Positions 40,104 to 49,152 of a stretch of DNA of 64,000 bases are shown here, one piece after another. The first letter of the stretch is position 1. Every line of letters starts with the position of its first letter. The translations under genes were made by a program, and so were the position numbers. The notes beneath the pieces are model-generated. The model had not been told where the DNA came from. It searched no databases and was given only the letters and a program-made list of their open reading frames with translations. Source of the DNA: Aquipuribacter nitratireducens (GTDB lineage Bacteria; Actinomycetota; Actinomycetes; Actinomycetales; JBBAYJ01); NCBI RefSeq assembly GCF_037860835.1, contig NZ_JBBEOG010000002.1, positions 553,120 to 617,119 of the forward strand. Reading direction: 5' to 3'.

Positions 40104-41272
40104 CGCAGACGGCCGCCGACCCGGCGGCGGCGTCCGCACCGACCGCAGGCGGCGGCCTGCGGCTGCGGTCGGTGCGGAAGGAGTTCGGCGAGGCCGTCGC
40201 CGTCGACGGGATCGACCTCGACGTCCCCGCGGGGTCCTTCTTCGCCCTGCTCGGCCCGTCCGGGTGCGGCAAGACGACGACGCTGCGCATGGTGGCCGGT
40301 CTCGAGCACCCGACGAGCGGCACCATCAGCCTCGGCGACCGGGACATCACCCACACCAAGCCGTACCAGCGGCCCGTCAACACCGTCTTCCAGTCCTACG
40401 CGCTGTTCCCGCACCTCAGCGTCGTCGACAACGTCGCGTTCGGCCTCCGCCGCCGCCGGGTGGGCGACGCGCGGCGCCAGGCCATGGAGGCGCTCGAGCT
40501 CGTCGAGCTCGCGCACGTCTCGGCGAAGCGCCCGAGCCAGCTCTCCGGCGGCATGCAGCAGCGGGTGGCGCTGGCCCGCGCCGTCGTCAACCGCCCGGAC
40601 GTGCTCCTCCTCGACGAGCCGCTCGGTGCCCTCGACCTCAAGCTGCGCCGCCAGATGCAGGTCGAGCTCAAGCGGATCCAGACCGAGGTCGGGATCACGT
40701 TCGTCCACGTGACGCACGACCAGGAGGAGGCCATGACGATGGCCGACACGGTCGCGGTCATGAACGCCGGGCGCATCGAGCAGCTCGGCCGTCCGGAGGA
40801 CCTCTACGACAGCCCCGCCACGCCGTTCGCCGCCACGTTCCTCGGTCAGTGCAACCTCCTGCCGGGCACGCTCGCCACCGTCGGCGCCGACCGCGTCGAG
40901 GTCGTCCTCGACGCCGGTGGCGCGCGGCTCGTGGCACCCCGGGACCGGGCCCCGGCCGACGCCGCCGAGGGGCAGCAGGTGCTGCTGGGGGTGCGGCCGG
41001 AGAAGGCGGTGCTCACCGCGGCGGGCACGGGGACACCGGGCGGGAACGTCCTGGGCCACGCCCGCGTCGTCGACCGCAGCTACACCGGCGTCAGCACCCA
41101 GTACCTCGTCGAGCTGCCCGGCGTCGGACGACTGTCGGTCTTCCACCAGAACCTCGGTGGCTCCGCGGACCCGCACGTCGGCGAGCAGGTCGACCTCTGC
41201 TGGGCGGCGGAGCACGGCTTCGTGCTCGCCGGGCACGAGGTCCCGGTGACGTCCGTCGACGACGAGGGCTGA
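40100..41272 (+). CDS. potA: Polyamine ABC transporter ATP-binding protein
   Basis: A 390-residue ATPase of the PotA type. Walker A LLGPSGCGKTTTLR near residue 57, Q-loop VFQSYALFPH, signature LSGGMQQRVALARA, Walker B VLLLDEPLGALD and the H-loop VTHDQEEAM are all intact. The C-terminal TOBE-like domain (about 250-390) contains LLGVRPEKAVL. GTG overlaps the potD stop (GTGA). It energises import by PotB/PotC. Confidence 0.95.
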   Translation: MTQTAADPAAASAPTAGGGLRLRSVRKEFGEAVAVDGIDLDVPAGSFFALLGPSGCGKTTTLRMVAGLEHPTSGTISLGDRDITHTKPYQRPVNTVFQSYALFPHLSVVDNVAFGLRRRRVGDARRQAMEALELVELAHVSAKRPSQLSGGMQQRVALARAVVNRPDVLLLDEPLGALDLKLRRQMQVELKRIQTEVGITFVHVTHDQEEAMTMADTVAVMNAGRIEQLGRPEDLYDSPATPFAATFLGQCNLLPGTLATVGADRVEVVLDAGGARLVAPRDRAPADAAEGQQVLLGVRPEKAVLTAAGTGTPGGNVLGHARVVDRSYTGVSTQYLVELPGVGRLSVFHQNLGGSADPHVGEQVDLCWAAEHGFVLAGHEVPVTSVDDEG

Positions 41273-41275
41273 GCC

Positions 41276-42220
41276 GTGGCCCTCGCGCACGCCCCCGGCG
41301 GCTCCGGCACGGACGAGGAGCGCGGCGCCGTCTCGCCGACCCCGCCCGAGCCCGCCGCCACGAAGCAGCGCCGGCACCTCGGCTGGCTCCTCACCCTGCC
41401 GGGCCTCGGGTGGCTCGCGCTGTTCTTCGCCCTCCCCATCGCGCTGCTGTTCTCGACCTCGCTCATGGTCCCGGTGCCGGGCGGTGACATCGGGCAGTTC
41501 ATGCCGGCGTTCCGGGTCGCGAACTACACGGAGGCGCTGGCGGAGTACTGGCCGACGTTCGTCCGCTCCTTCGCCTACGGGCTCGCCGCGACCGTGCTCG
41601 CGCTCCTCATCGGCTACCCGCTCGCCTACGTGGTCGCGGTCAAGTGCCGCCGGTTCCCCACCGTGCAGGCGCTGCTGCTCGTCCTCATCATCGCGCCGTT
41701 CTTCACCAGCTTCATCCTCCGCACGATCGCGTGGCGGCAGATCCTCGCCGACGAGGGGGCCGTCGTCGGGACGCTGCAGGCGCTCGCGCTGCTGCCCGGG
41801 GACGGGCGGCTCACCGCGACGTCCTTCGCCGTCGTCGCCGGCCTCACGTACAACTTCGTCCCGTTCATGACGCTGCCGATCTACGCCTCCCTCGAGCGGC
41901 TCGACCTGCGCTACGTCGAGGCGGGTCAGGACCTGTACGCCGGGCCGTGGACGACGTTCCGCACCGTGACGTGGCCGCTGTCCCTCCCGGGGGTGGTGGC
42001 GGGCACCCTGCTGACGTTCATCCCCGCCTCCGGCGACTACGTGAACGCCGCCCTGCTCGGCAACTCCCGCACGCAGATGATCGGCAACGTCATCGAGTCC
42101 CGCTTCTTCCGGATCGTCGACTACCCGACGGCGGCCGCCCTGTCGTTCATCCTCATGGCGACGATCCTCGTCCTCGTCTTCGTCTACGTCCGCCGCGCGG
42201 GGACGGACGACCTCGTATGA
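41276..42220 (+). CDS. potB: Polyamine ABC transporter permease PotB type
   Basis: A 314-residue permease with a cytoplasmic N-terminal tail of about 35 residues and six predicted membrane segments. The BPD-transport loop that docks the ATPase lies near LRYVEAGQDLYAGPWTTFRTVTWPLS, written here around residues 205-230. IIAPFFTSFILRTIAWRQIL is typical of PotB. The GTG start lies 3 bases after the potA stop. Its stop overlaps potC (ATGA). Confidence 0.92.
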   Translation: MALAHAPGGSGTDEERGAVSPTPPEPAATKQRRHLGWLLTLPGLGWLALFFALPIALLFSTSLMVPVPGGDIGQFMPAFRVANYTEALAEYWPTFVRSFAYGLAATVLALLIGYPLAYVVAVKCRRFPTVQALLLVLIIAPFFTSFILRTIAWRQILADEGAVVGTLQALALLPGDGRLTATSFAVVAGLTYNFVPFMTLPIYASLERLDLRYVEAGQDLYAGPWTTFRTVTWPLSLPGVVAGTLLTFIPASGDYVNAALLGNSRTQMIGNVIESRFFRIVDYPTAAALSFILMATILVLVFVYVRRAGTDDLV

Positions 42221-43023
42221 GCGGGCTCCTGCAGACCGTGCGCCGGCGGCCGGGGGACGCGCTCCTCACGCTCTTCGCCGTCCTCGCCTTCACCTACCTG
42301 TTCGTCCCGATCGGCTACGTCGTCGCGTTCTCCTTCAACGACGGCCGCCGCTCCAACCTCGTGTGGCGCGGCTTCACGTGGGACAACTGGCTCAACCCCT
42401 GCGGCGCGCCGGGGGTGTGCGAGGCGCTCGGCAACTCCATCCGGATCGGGCTGCTCGCGACCCTCGTCGCCACCGCCCTGGGGACGCTGCTCGCCTACGC
42501 GCTCGTGCGCTACCGCTTCCGGGCACGGGGGGCGATCAACCTCCTCATCTTCCTCCCGATGGCGACGCCGGAGGTCGTGCTCGGCGCGTCACTGCTCGCG
42601 CAGTTCCTCAACGTCGGTGCCTCGCTCGGGTACTGGACGATCGTCGCCGCCCACATCATGTTCACCCTCTCCTTCGTCGTCGTGACGGTGAAGGCACGGG
42701 TCGCCACGCTCGACCCGCGTCTGGAGGAGGCGGCGGCCGACCTCTACGCGTCGTCGGCGCAGACGTTCCTGCGGGTGACGCTGCCGCTGCTGCTGCCGGG
42801 CATCGCCGCGGCGGCTCTGCTCGCGTTCTCCCTCAGCTTCGACGACTTCATCATCACGAACTTCAACTCCGGCAACACCGACACCTTTCCGAAGTTCGTG
42901 TACGTCGCCGCCGCGCGCGGCATCCCCGCGCAGGCCTACGTCATCGGGTCGGCGATGTTCGCCCTGTCCTTGCTCGTCGTCCTCGCCGGCCGGCTCCTCA
43001 CGCTGCGCCGCGGGCGTCCCTGA
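42217..43023 (+). CDS. potC: Polyamine ABC transporter permease PotC type
   Basis: A 268-residue six-segment permease. Visible are LFVPIGYVVAFSFNDGRRSN, LLIFLPMATPEVVLGASLL, the ATPase-docking loop LEEAAADLYASSAQTFLRVTLP, and FSLSFDDFIITNFNSG, which is characteristic of PotC. The ATG overlaps the potB stop. Together with PotD, PotA and PotB it forms a full spermidine/putrescine-type importer. Confidence 0.92.
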   Translation: MSGLLQTVRRRPGDALLTLFAVLAFTYLFVPIGYVVAFSFNDGRRSNLVWRGFTWDNWLNPCGAPGVCEALGNSIRIGLLATLVATALGTLLAYALVRYRFRARGAINLLIFLPMATPEVVLGASLLAQFLNVGASLGYWTIVAAHIMFTLSFVVVTVKARVATLDPRLEEAAADLYASSAQTFLRVTLPLLLPGIAAAALLAFSLSFDDFIITNFNSGNTDTFPKFVYVAAARGIPAQAYVIGSAMFALSLLVVLAGRLLTLRRGRP

Positions 43024-43035
43024 CCGGAGGTCACC

Positions 43036-44313
43036 GTGCGGTTGTGCGTCATCGGGTCGGGCGGTGTCGGCGACGCCTTCGCCCGCATCGCCGCGCGTCG
43101 CGACTTCGCCGAGCTCGTCGTCATGGCCGACCACGACCCCGCTCGGGCCGAGCGGACCGTCGCCGCCGTCCGGGAGCGCCACCCTGGCGAGTCCCGGTTC
43201 GTCGCGGCGCGGGTCGACGCCTCCGACCGGGCCTCGGTCACGGCGCTGCTCCGGGAGCACCGTGCCACCCACGTCCTCAACGCCGTCGACCCGCGCTTCG
43301 TCATGCCGGTCTTCGACGGCACGCTCGCCGCGGGGGCCGACTACCTCGACATGGCGATGTCGCTGTCGCGGCCCCACCCCGAGCGCCCGTACGAGCGGAC
43401 CGGCGTCGTGCTGGGCGAGGAGCAGTTCGCGGCCGCACCGCACTGGGAGGCCGACGGCCGGCTCGCCCTCGTCGGGATGGGCGTGGAGCCCGGGCTGTCG
43501 GACGTGTTCGCCCGCTACGCCGTCGACCACCTCTTCGCCGAGGTCGACGAGCTCGGGACGCGCGACGGCTCGAACCTCACCGTCGACGGCTACGACTTCG
43601 CCCCGTCGTTCTCCATCTGGACGACCATCGAGGAGTGCCTCAACCCGCCGGTCGTGTGGGAGAAGGGGCGGGGCTGGTTCACCACCGCGCCGTTCAGCGA
43701 GCCCGAGGTCTTCGACTTCCCCGGCGGGATCGGCCCCGTCGAGTGCGTCAACGTCGAGCACGAGGAGGTCCTCCTCATGCCGCGCTGGCTCGACGCGCGA
43801 CGCGTGACGTTCAAGTACGGCCTGGGCGCGGAGTTCATCGGCGTGCTGAAGACGCTGCACACACTCGGCCTCGACCGCACCGACAAGGTCCGCGTCGGTG
43901 GCGTCGAGGTGTCGCCGCGGGACGTGGTCGCGGCGTGCCTGCCGGACCCGGCGACGCTGGGGGACCGGATGCGCGGCGCCACGTGCGCCGGGCTGTGGGT
44001 GACGGGAACGGGCACCGACGGGGCGCCGCGGGAGGTGTACCTCCACCACGTCGTCGACAACGAGTGGTCGATGGCGGAGTACGGCGCGCAGTGCGTGGTG
44101 TGGCAGACGGCCGTCAACCCCGCCGTCGCCCTCGAGCTCCTGGCCGCCGGGACGTGGACGGGCTCGGGCGTGCTCGGTCCCGAGGCGTTCGACGCGGTGC
44201 CCTTCCTCGAGCTGCTGCGCGACGGCTACGGCTCCCCGTGGGGGCTGGACGAGCGCACGCCGTCCCGGGGCGACGACCCGACCGGGACGGAGCAGCGCGC
44301 CGAGACCGACTGA
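43036..44313 (+). CDS. Saccharopine dehydrogenase-family oxidoreductase in polyamine operon
   Basis: A 425-residue protein with an N-terminal Rossmann fold (LCVIGSGGVGDAFARIAARR) and the family's middle and C-terminal domain (LALVGMGVEPGLSDVFARYA, FDFPGGIGPVECVNVEHEE). A late region, VWQTAVNPAVALELLAAGTW and then PFLELLRDGYGSPW, recalls saccharopine and carboxynorspermidine dehydrogenases. It follows potC by 12 bases, so it is in the same operon. A role in making or breaking a carboxyalkyl-amine bond of a polyamine derivative is plausible but inferred. GTG start with GGAGG upstream. Confidence 0.83.
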   Translation: MRLCVIGSGGVGDAFARIAARRDFAELVVMADHDPARAERTVAAVRERHPGESRFVAARVDASDRASVTALLREHRATHVLNAVDPRFVMPVFDGTLAAGADYLDMAMSLSRPHPERPYERTGVVLGEEQFAAAPHWEADGRLALVGMGVEPGLSDVFARYAVDHLFAEVDELGTRDGSNLTVDGYDFAPSFSIWTTIEECLNPPVVWEKGRGWFTTAPFSEPEVFDFPGGIGPVECVNVEHEEVLLMPRWLDARRVTFKYGLGAEFIGVLKTLHTLGLDRTDKVRVGGVEVSPRDVVAACLPDPATLGDRMRGATCAGLWVTGTGTDGAPREVYLHHVVDNEWSMAEYGAQCVVWQTAVNPAVALELLAAGTWTGSGVLGPEAFDAVPFLELLRDGYGSPWGLDERTPSRGDDPTGTEQRAETD

Positions 44314-44316
44314 CGG

Positions 44317-45021
44317 TCAGCGACCCGCCAGTCCCGAACGGAACGCGAGCACCACAGCCTGCGCGCGGTCGCGTGCGCCGACCTTCGCGAGGATGCGCTT
44401 CACGTGGGTCTTGGCGGTCGACTCCGCGATGACGAGACGGCCGGCCAGCTCGGCGTTCGACAGCCCCTCGGCGACCAGGGCGAGCACCTCCTGCTCGCGT
44501 GCGGTCAACGCCGCCACGCGCGCGACCGCCGTGGGGTCACGGTCGGCGTGGGCGGCGCCGCCGTCCCGAGCGCCGGACGTGACGAATCGCGCGACGAGGT
44601 CGCGTGTGACGGCCGGGTCCAGCAGGGCCTCGCCCGTCGCCACCGTGCGGACGGCGTCGACGAGGCGCTCGGGGCTCGACCGCTTGAGGAGGAAGCCGCT
44701 GGCCCCGGCCTGCAGCGCCCCCCACACGTAGTCGTCGTGCTGGAAGGTCGTCAGCACCAGCACGCGTGCTCGGGCCCCCGCGGCGACCACGCGTCGTGTG
44801 GCCTCGACCCCGTCGACGCCCGGCATGCGCACGTCCATGAGCACGACGTCGGGATCGGTGAGCTCCACCTGGCGCACGACCGCGAGCCCGTCACCGGCCG
44901 TGCCCACGACCTGCATCCCGGCCGCCTCCAGCACGACCTGCACGCCCGCGCGGAGCAGGGCGTCGTCGTCGACGAGGAGCACGCGGACGGGTGCCGGCCC
45001 GTCGCCCGCGGTGCCGCTCAC
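44317..45021 (-). CDS. LuxR/NarL-family response regulator
   Basis: A 234-residue regulator. The receiver domain has the acidic pocket LLVDDD, the phosphoacceptor Asp63 in [10 protein letters not shown], a conserved Thr in VLVLTTF, and Lys in GFLLKRS. The C-terminal LuxR-type helix-turn-helix is [15 protein letters not shown] and [20 protein letters not shown]. The GTG start overlaps the kinase stop (both on the minus strand), so it is the third gene of a membrane protein-kinase-regulator operon. It is convergent with the saccharopine-dehydrogenase-like gene, with only 3 bases between stops. Confidence 0.94.
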   Translation of the reverse strand: MSGTAGDGPAPVRVLLVDDDALLRAGVQVVLEAAGMQVVGTAGDGLAVVRQVELTDPDVVLMDVRMPGVDGVEATRRVVAAGARARVLVLTTFQHDDYVWGALQAGASGFLLKRSSPERLVDAVRTVATGEALLDPAVTRDLVARFVTSGARDGGAAHADRDPTAVARVAALTAREQEVLALVAEGLSNAELAGRLVIAESTAKTHVKRILAKVGARDRAQAVVLAFRSGLAGR

Positions 45022-46169
45022 CGGGGCGCCCGGGACGGCAGGCGGACGGCCACCCGGAACCCGCCGGTCGGGCCGGCGCCGTGCTCGACGTCGCCGCCGA
45101 GCACCGCGACCCGTTCGGCCACGCCCAGGAGGCCGCGGCCCGGCTCCCAGCCCGGCGCGGGGCCGGAGCCGTCGTCGACGACCTCGACGAGCAGGTCGTC
45201 ACCGTCCAGCTGCAGCCGGACGCGGGCGTGCCGGGCGCCGCCGTGGCGCAGCGCGTTCGTGAGCGACTCCTGGACCACGCGGTACAGGGCGAGGTCGGTG
45301 GTGGGCGACTGCCGGTCCGCGACGCCGTCGCCACGCTCGAGCCGCACGTGCAGCCCGGCGTCCGCGAGCCCCGCCACCAGCCGGTCGAGGTCGGCCGGCC
45401 CCGGGTCGCCGACGGCGTCGGAGTCGCGCAGCAGGCCGAGCACGCGGTCGAGCTCGACCATCGCGTCCCGCCCCGTGCGCTCGGTCGCCAGCAGCATGTC
45501 CCGCGCGGTGGCGGGCCGCTCGTCCAGGACCGTGCGGGCGGCGCCGACCTGGACCAGCATGAGGCTGAGGGCGTGGCCGACCACGTCGTGGAGCTCGCGG
45601 GCGATGCGGGTGCGCTCGTCCTGGACGGCCTCCCGCTGGCGTCGCTGCCGCTCCTGCGCTCCCGCCTCCCGGCCGCGCGCGGCCTGGTAGGCGAAGCCCC
45701 AGCTCGCGAACCACACGAGCACGACGGTGATGGGCACCACCGCGGGCAGCTCGGGCCGCGCGAACCAGCCGCCGATCCCGACCAGCGCGACGAGCGGCCC
45801 CCAGAGGGCGCGTCGGGCGGTCCCGTACCAGCCGAGCGAGACGAGGGCGACGAGGTTGACGTAGGGGGACACGCCGCTCGGGGCGATGGCGAGCGACTCG
45901 ACGACGAGCGCGCCGGTGCCGACGGCGTACGAGCCGAGCGGTGCCGTCCGCCGCCACGCGAGCGAGCCCCCCACGACCACGGCCAGCAGGAGCGCGGCCA
46001 CCAGCCGGGCGGTCGAGCCGCCGGCCTCGCCGGGCACCGCGACGGTGGCCAGGCGCTCGGCCGCGGTCGCGAGGACCGCCACCACCGCCGGGGCGACGTC
46101 GAGGGGGCGGCCCTCTGCGAGCCCGCGGAGCGCGCGGGTCCACCGCCCGGCCGCCGCGGACCCGTCCAC
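45018..46169 (-). CDS. Sensor histidine kinase (NarL-partner type)
   Basis: A 383-residue kinase. About six hydrophobic segments fill residues 25-165 with no large extracellular domain, so it probably senses a signal within the membrane. The dimerisation/phosphoacceptor motif is [20 protein letters not shown], and the HATPase domain has [22 protein letters not shown] and [19 protein letters not shown] start 4 bases after the preceding gene. With the response regulator it forms a two-component pair of the DesK/LiaS-like class. The signal is unknown. Confidence 0.93.
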   Translation of the reverse strand: MDGSAAAGRWTRALRGLAEGRPLDVAPAVVAVLATAAERLATVAVPGEAGGSTARLVAALLLAVVVGGSLAWRRTAPLGSYAVGTGALVVESLAIAPSGVSPYVNLVALVSLGWYGTARRALWGPLVALVGIGGWFARPELPAVVPITVVLVWFASWGFAYQAARGREAGAQERQRRQREAVQDERTRIARELHDVVGHALSLMLVQVGAARTVLDERPATARDMLLATERTGRDAMVELDRVLGLLRDSDAVGDPGPADLDRLVAGLADAGLHVRLERGDGVADRQSPTTDLALYRVVQESLTNALRHGGARHARVRLQLDGDDLLVEVVDDGSGPAPGWEPGRGLLGVAERVAVLGGDVEHGAGPTGGFRVAVRLPSRAPR

Positions 46170-46173
46170 CCGC

Positions 46174-47166
46174 TCAGCCCACCACAGCGGCGGGCTCGTC
46201 GGCGAGCCCCCTCGACCAGCGCACCACGTGCACCGCGGTGACGGTGCCGGCGACGGCGAGCAGGAGCGCGCCGGGCAGCCCCGGCAGCAGGAGCGAGCGG
46301 GGGAGCGCGAGCCAGCTCTCGCCCCGCAGAGCGGACGCGCCCACGCCGGCGAGCACGCCGGCGTAGCCCGCTGCGGCGAGGAGCGTGACCGTGAGCGAGC
46401 GACGCGCCGGGGCGCCGCTGAGGCGCAGCAGCACGGCCACCGCGAGCAGCAGCTGCAGCCCGTGCTGCCCCACGGCGTGGAACAGCTTGGCGCTGCCCTG
46501 CGCGCCGAACACCACGCTGTCGGGCACCGCTCCGGTCGCCGCCACGACCTCGGTGCCCTCGGCGATCATCCGCCCGCCCACCCAGCTGCTCACGAGCACC
46601 GCGCCCAGGCCGGCCAGGACGGCCGCGCGCAGCGCCCCGCCGCCCGTGAAGCGCCGCGGCAGGGCGGTGACGACGAGCAGCAGCGCGACCGCCAGCACGA
46701 TGACGCCCACGGCCCACGCCATGACCCCGAACACGGCGCTGTCGTAGGCCGTGGCCTCGTTGAAGTGCGACGGCACCCCGCGCCAGCGTTGGGACGCGAT
46801 GCCGACGTACTCCACGACCGAGCCGACGGCGAGGAGGCCGGCCACCCACCGCCGCACGCTTCCCGACACCCAGCGGAGCACGACGCCGACCGTCACCAGC
46901 AGGATGCCGAGCGAGAGCCCGAACACCACGGGCTTGCGCCACGAGACCGGACCCGACCACGCGCCGCCGTCGACCGCCTGCACGCCGAGGTGGGCGACGC
47001 CCGCTCCCGCCAGCACCAGGCCGGTGGCGCAGACGAGCAGCCCCGCGCCGCTCGTGGGCCGTACCTCGTGCCACACCCTCGTCAGGAGGTCGCGCAGGCC
47101 GCGGCGCCGCGGGTGCTGCGGCACCGCCGCCGGGAGCGGGGGTGGTGGTGCGGCTGTGGTGCTCAT
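46174..47166 (-). CDS. Multi-pass membrane protein of the two-component operon
   Basis: A 330-residue membrane protein with about eight hydrophobic segments (for example AGLLVCATGLVLAGAGVAHLG, LAVALLLVVTALP and LLLAVAVLLRLSG). No enzyme motif is visible, and I do not recognise the family. A conserved-looking stretch is SQRWRGVPSHFNEATAYD on one side of the membrane. ATG start with GGAGG upstream. It is first in the operon with the histidine kinase and regulator, so it may be an auxiliary sensor or the main regulated target. Confidence 0.8.
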   Translation of the reverse strand: MSTTAAPPPPLPAAVPQHPRRRGLRDLLTRVWHEVRPTSGAGLLVCATGLVLAGAGVAHLGVQAVDGGAWSGPVSWRKPVVFGLSLGILLVTVGVVLRWVSGSVRRWVAGLLAVGSVVEYVGIASQRWRGVPSHFNEATAYDSAVFGVMAWAVGVIVLAVALLLVVTALPRRFTGGGALRAAVLAGLGAVLVSSWVGGRMIAEGTEVVAATGAVPDSVVFGAQGSAKLFHAVGQHGLQLLLAVAVLLRLSGAPARRSLTVTLLAAAGYAGVLAGVGASALRGESWLALPRSLLLPGLPGALLLAVAGTVTAVHVVRWSRGLADEPAAVVG

Positions 47167-47201
47167 GGTCGCCTCCGCGGGTCGTCCGGTCCGTCGCCCG
47201 G

Positions 47202-47271
47202 ACGGTAAGGACGCCGGGCGTCGCCGGACGTCCCCCTGCGGGGGCATCCTCCGTACCCCGCGTGGGGTACG
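47202..47271 (-). promoter_or_regulatory. Promoter region and palindromic operator of the two-component operon
   Basis: On the minus strand TACCGT (47207-47202) can serve as -10. Upstream lies a perfect palindrome with 8-base arms CGTACCCC and GGGGTACG (47252-47259 and 47264-47271, 4-base centre), about 45 bases before the -10. This is a good position for an activator such as the encoded LuxR-type regulator. A smaller CCCCC-TGC-GGGGG repeat lies at 47232-47244. Confidence 0.5.
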
Positions 47272-47334
47272 CGACGACCAGCCCGTGAGCGCCGTCGTGA
47301 CCGTGGTGAGCGAGTGGAGGCCGACCGAGCCGGG

Positions 47335-47721
47335 TCAGCCTGCGAGCAGGTGGACGGCGACGACGGCCGCCGCCGGCGTCGCGAGGCACCCGACGACGAC
47401 GGCGAACCACGCCCGCCCGCGTCCGTGCGTCTCGCGGCGGGCGATGTCGCGGAGCGCGAGGACGCCGAGGAGCACGGCGAACGGCCCGACGACCCACGCG
47501 ACGAGGGCGACGAGGCCGACGTACCCGGCGGCCACGGCGAGCCCGGACCGGCCGAGCGGGAGCAGCCAGTGCACCGGGTCCGTCGGGGTCGCGCCCGGGC
47601 CCGCGGGGGTCGACGGCATGCGCTGACCCGTCCACTGCCGGCCGTCGTACCAGCGCAGCATCTTGTGGGAGGACGGGTCCGGGTACCACCCGGGGGCGGC
47701 GGTGGGGACGGGCGTCGTCAC
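47335..47721 (-). CDS. DUF2510 small membrane protein
   Basis: A 128-residue protein. The N-terminal DUF2510 motif is APGWYPDPSSHKMLRWYDG with QWTGQ, a short tryptophan-rich module common in actinobacterial membrane proteins. A linker and two or three hydrophobic segments follow (VAAGYVGLVALVAWVVGPFA; AWFAVVVGCLATPAAA), similar to DUF4190 domains. Function unknown. GTG start 47721. It is monocistronic, on the minus strand between the two-component operon and the aminotransferases. Confidence 0.85.
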   Translation of the reverse strand: MTTPVPTAAPGWYPDPSSHKMLRWYDGRQWTGQRMPSTPAGPGATPTDPVHWLLPLGRSGLAVAAGYVGLVALVAWVVGPFAVLLGVLALRDIARRETHGRGRAWFAVVVGCLATPAAAVVAVHLLAG

Positions 47722-47796
47722 GGGAGCAAGCCTCGTCCCCCGCCGGGCCGGTCGGCTCGCCGACCCCGCCGCCTCACCCGTCCGCGACCCCTGCGG

Positions 47797-49152
47797 TCAC
47801 GCGAGGAGACGCTGCGTGACCGTCGCGAAGGAGCGGCTGTGCCGGTCGACGTCGTCGTCGGTCGTGTCGGGACTCATGAGCGCCATGTTGTGGAAGGGCG
47901 TGAGGAGGATCCCGTCGACGAGCGCCCACAGGTGGAGCAGCTGCTGGAGCGCGAAGTCGTCGGCCGCTGCGGCCTCGGCGCCGTCGTGCGGCGGCGTCGG
48001 TCGGAACGTGTACTCCGCGCGGCAGCCGAGCCGCGTGACCTGCCACGGCAGGCCGGCGGCGTCGATGCCGGCCTGGACGCCCTCGGTCCACCGCACCGCG
48101 CGGGCGGTCATGGTCGCGAACGCCTCGGGGGTGAGGACCTCGGTGAGCGTCGCGCGCACGGCGGCCATCGACAGCGCGTTGCCGGCCAGGGTGCCGCCGA
48201 CCCCGCCGACGTCGACGTCCTCCAGCTCGACGGAACGCTGCACACGGTCGGCGAGCTCGGCCGTCATCCCGAAGGCCGCCGCCGGGACCCCGCCCCCGAT
48301 CGTCTTGCCGACGACGACGGCGTCGGGACGCAGCCCCCACGCGCGCGTGCACCCGCCCGGACCGGCGCACAGCGTGTGCGTCTCGTCGACGTACAGCAGG
48401 GTGCCGGTGCGGTCGCACATGTCGCGGAGCGCCGCGAGGTAGCCGTCGTCGGGCAGCACGATGCCGATGTTCGTCATGGCGGGTTCGAGGAGGACGCACG
48501 CGACGTCGCCCGGGGCGAGGGCACGCTCCATCGCGTCGAGGTCGTTGAACGGCACGACGGCCGTCGTGACCTCCGGTGGTACCGGCGGGCCGATGTTGCC
48601 GCGTCGCGCGACGACCCGGCCGTCGGCGTCGAGCGTCGCGAAGGTCTCGTCGACGCTGCCGTGGTAGCACCAGTCGATCACCGCCACCCTCGGTCGCCCG
48701 GTGACGTGACGGGCGTAGCGGACGAGGTGCCGGTTCGCGTCGGTCGCGGTGAGCGTGAACTGCCACTGCGGCAGCCCGAAGCGGGCGGCGAGGTCCTCGG
48801 CGGCGACCACCGCGTCCTCGCCGGGCAGCATGGTCGTGATGCCGCGGTCGAGCTGCGCCCGCACCGCGGCGACGGTCGCCGCGGGGGAGTGGCCGGTCAT
48901 CGCGCCCGTGTCCCCCAGGCACAGGTCGACGTGGTCGATGCCGTCGACGCACGTGAAGTGGGCGCCGGACGCCCGGGCGACGAAGGTCGGCCACGAACCG
49001 GGCCACTTCACCATCCACGACATCGGCACCCCGCCGGGCATGACGCGTCGGCCGCGCTCGAACAGCTCCCGTGACCGTGGCCGCTGCGCCTCGAACCGGC
49101 GGGTGGCCTCGGCGTGGAGGGCGGCGACGCGCGCGGGGTCGACCCCGGTCAC
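47797..49152 (-). CDS. Class-III aminotransferase, glutamate-1-semialdehyde aminomutase-like
   Basis: A 451-residue PLP enzyme. The opening RSRELFERGRRVMPGGVP and GDTGAMTGHSPAATVAAV resemble glutamate-1-semialdehyde aminomutases. The cofactor region has LYVDETHTLCAGPGG and the PLP lysine in VVVGKTIGGGVP. It is unlikely to be the haem-pathway HemL, because it sits in an operon with a GabT-like aminotransferase and the sequence differs in the substrate loop. The GTG start overlaps the upstream gene's stop. An omega-amino acid or aspartate-family substrate is possible; the true one is unknown. Confidence 0.85.
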   Translation of the reverse strand: MTGVDPARVAALHAEATRRFEAQRPRSRELFERGRRVMPGGVPMSWMVKWPGSWPTFVARASGAHFTCVDGIDHVDLCLGDTGAMTGHSPAATVAAVRAQLDRGITTMLPGEDAVVAAEDLAARFGLPQWQFTLTATDANRHLVRYARHVTGRPRVAVIDWCYHGSVDETFATLDADGRVVARRGNIGPPVPPEVTTAVVPFNDLDAMERALAPGDVACVLLEPAMTNIGIVLPDDGYLAALRDMCDRTGTLLYVDETHTLCAGPGGCTRAWGLRPDAVVVGKTIGGGVPAAAFGMTAELADRVQRSVELEDVDVGGVGGTLAGNALSMAAVRATLTEVLTPEAFATMTARAVRWTEGVQAGIDAAGLPWQVTRLGCRAEYTFRPTPPHDGAEAAAADDFALQQLLHLWALVDGILLTPFHNMALMSPDTTDDDVDRHSRSFATVTQRLLA

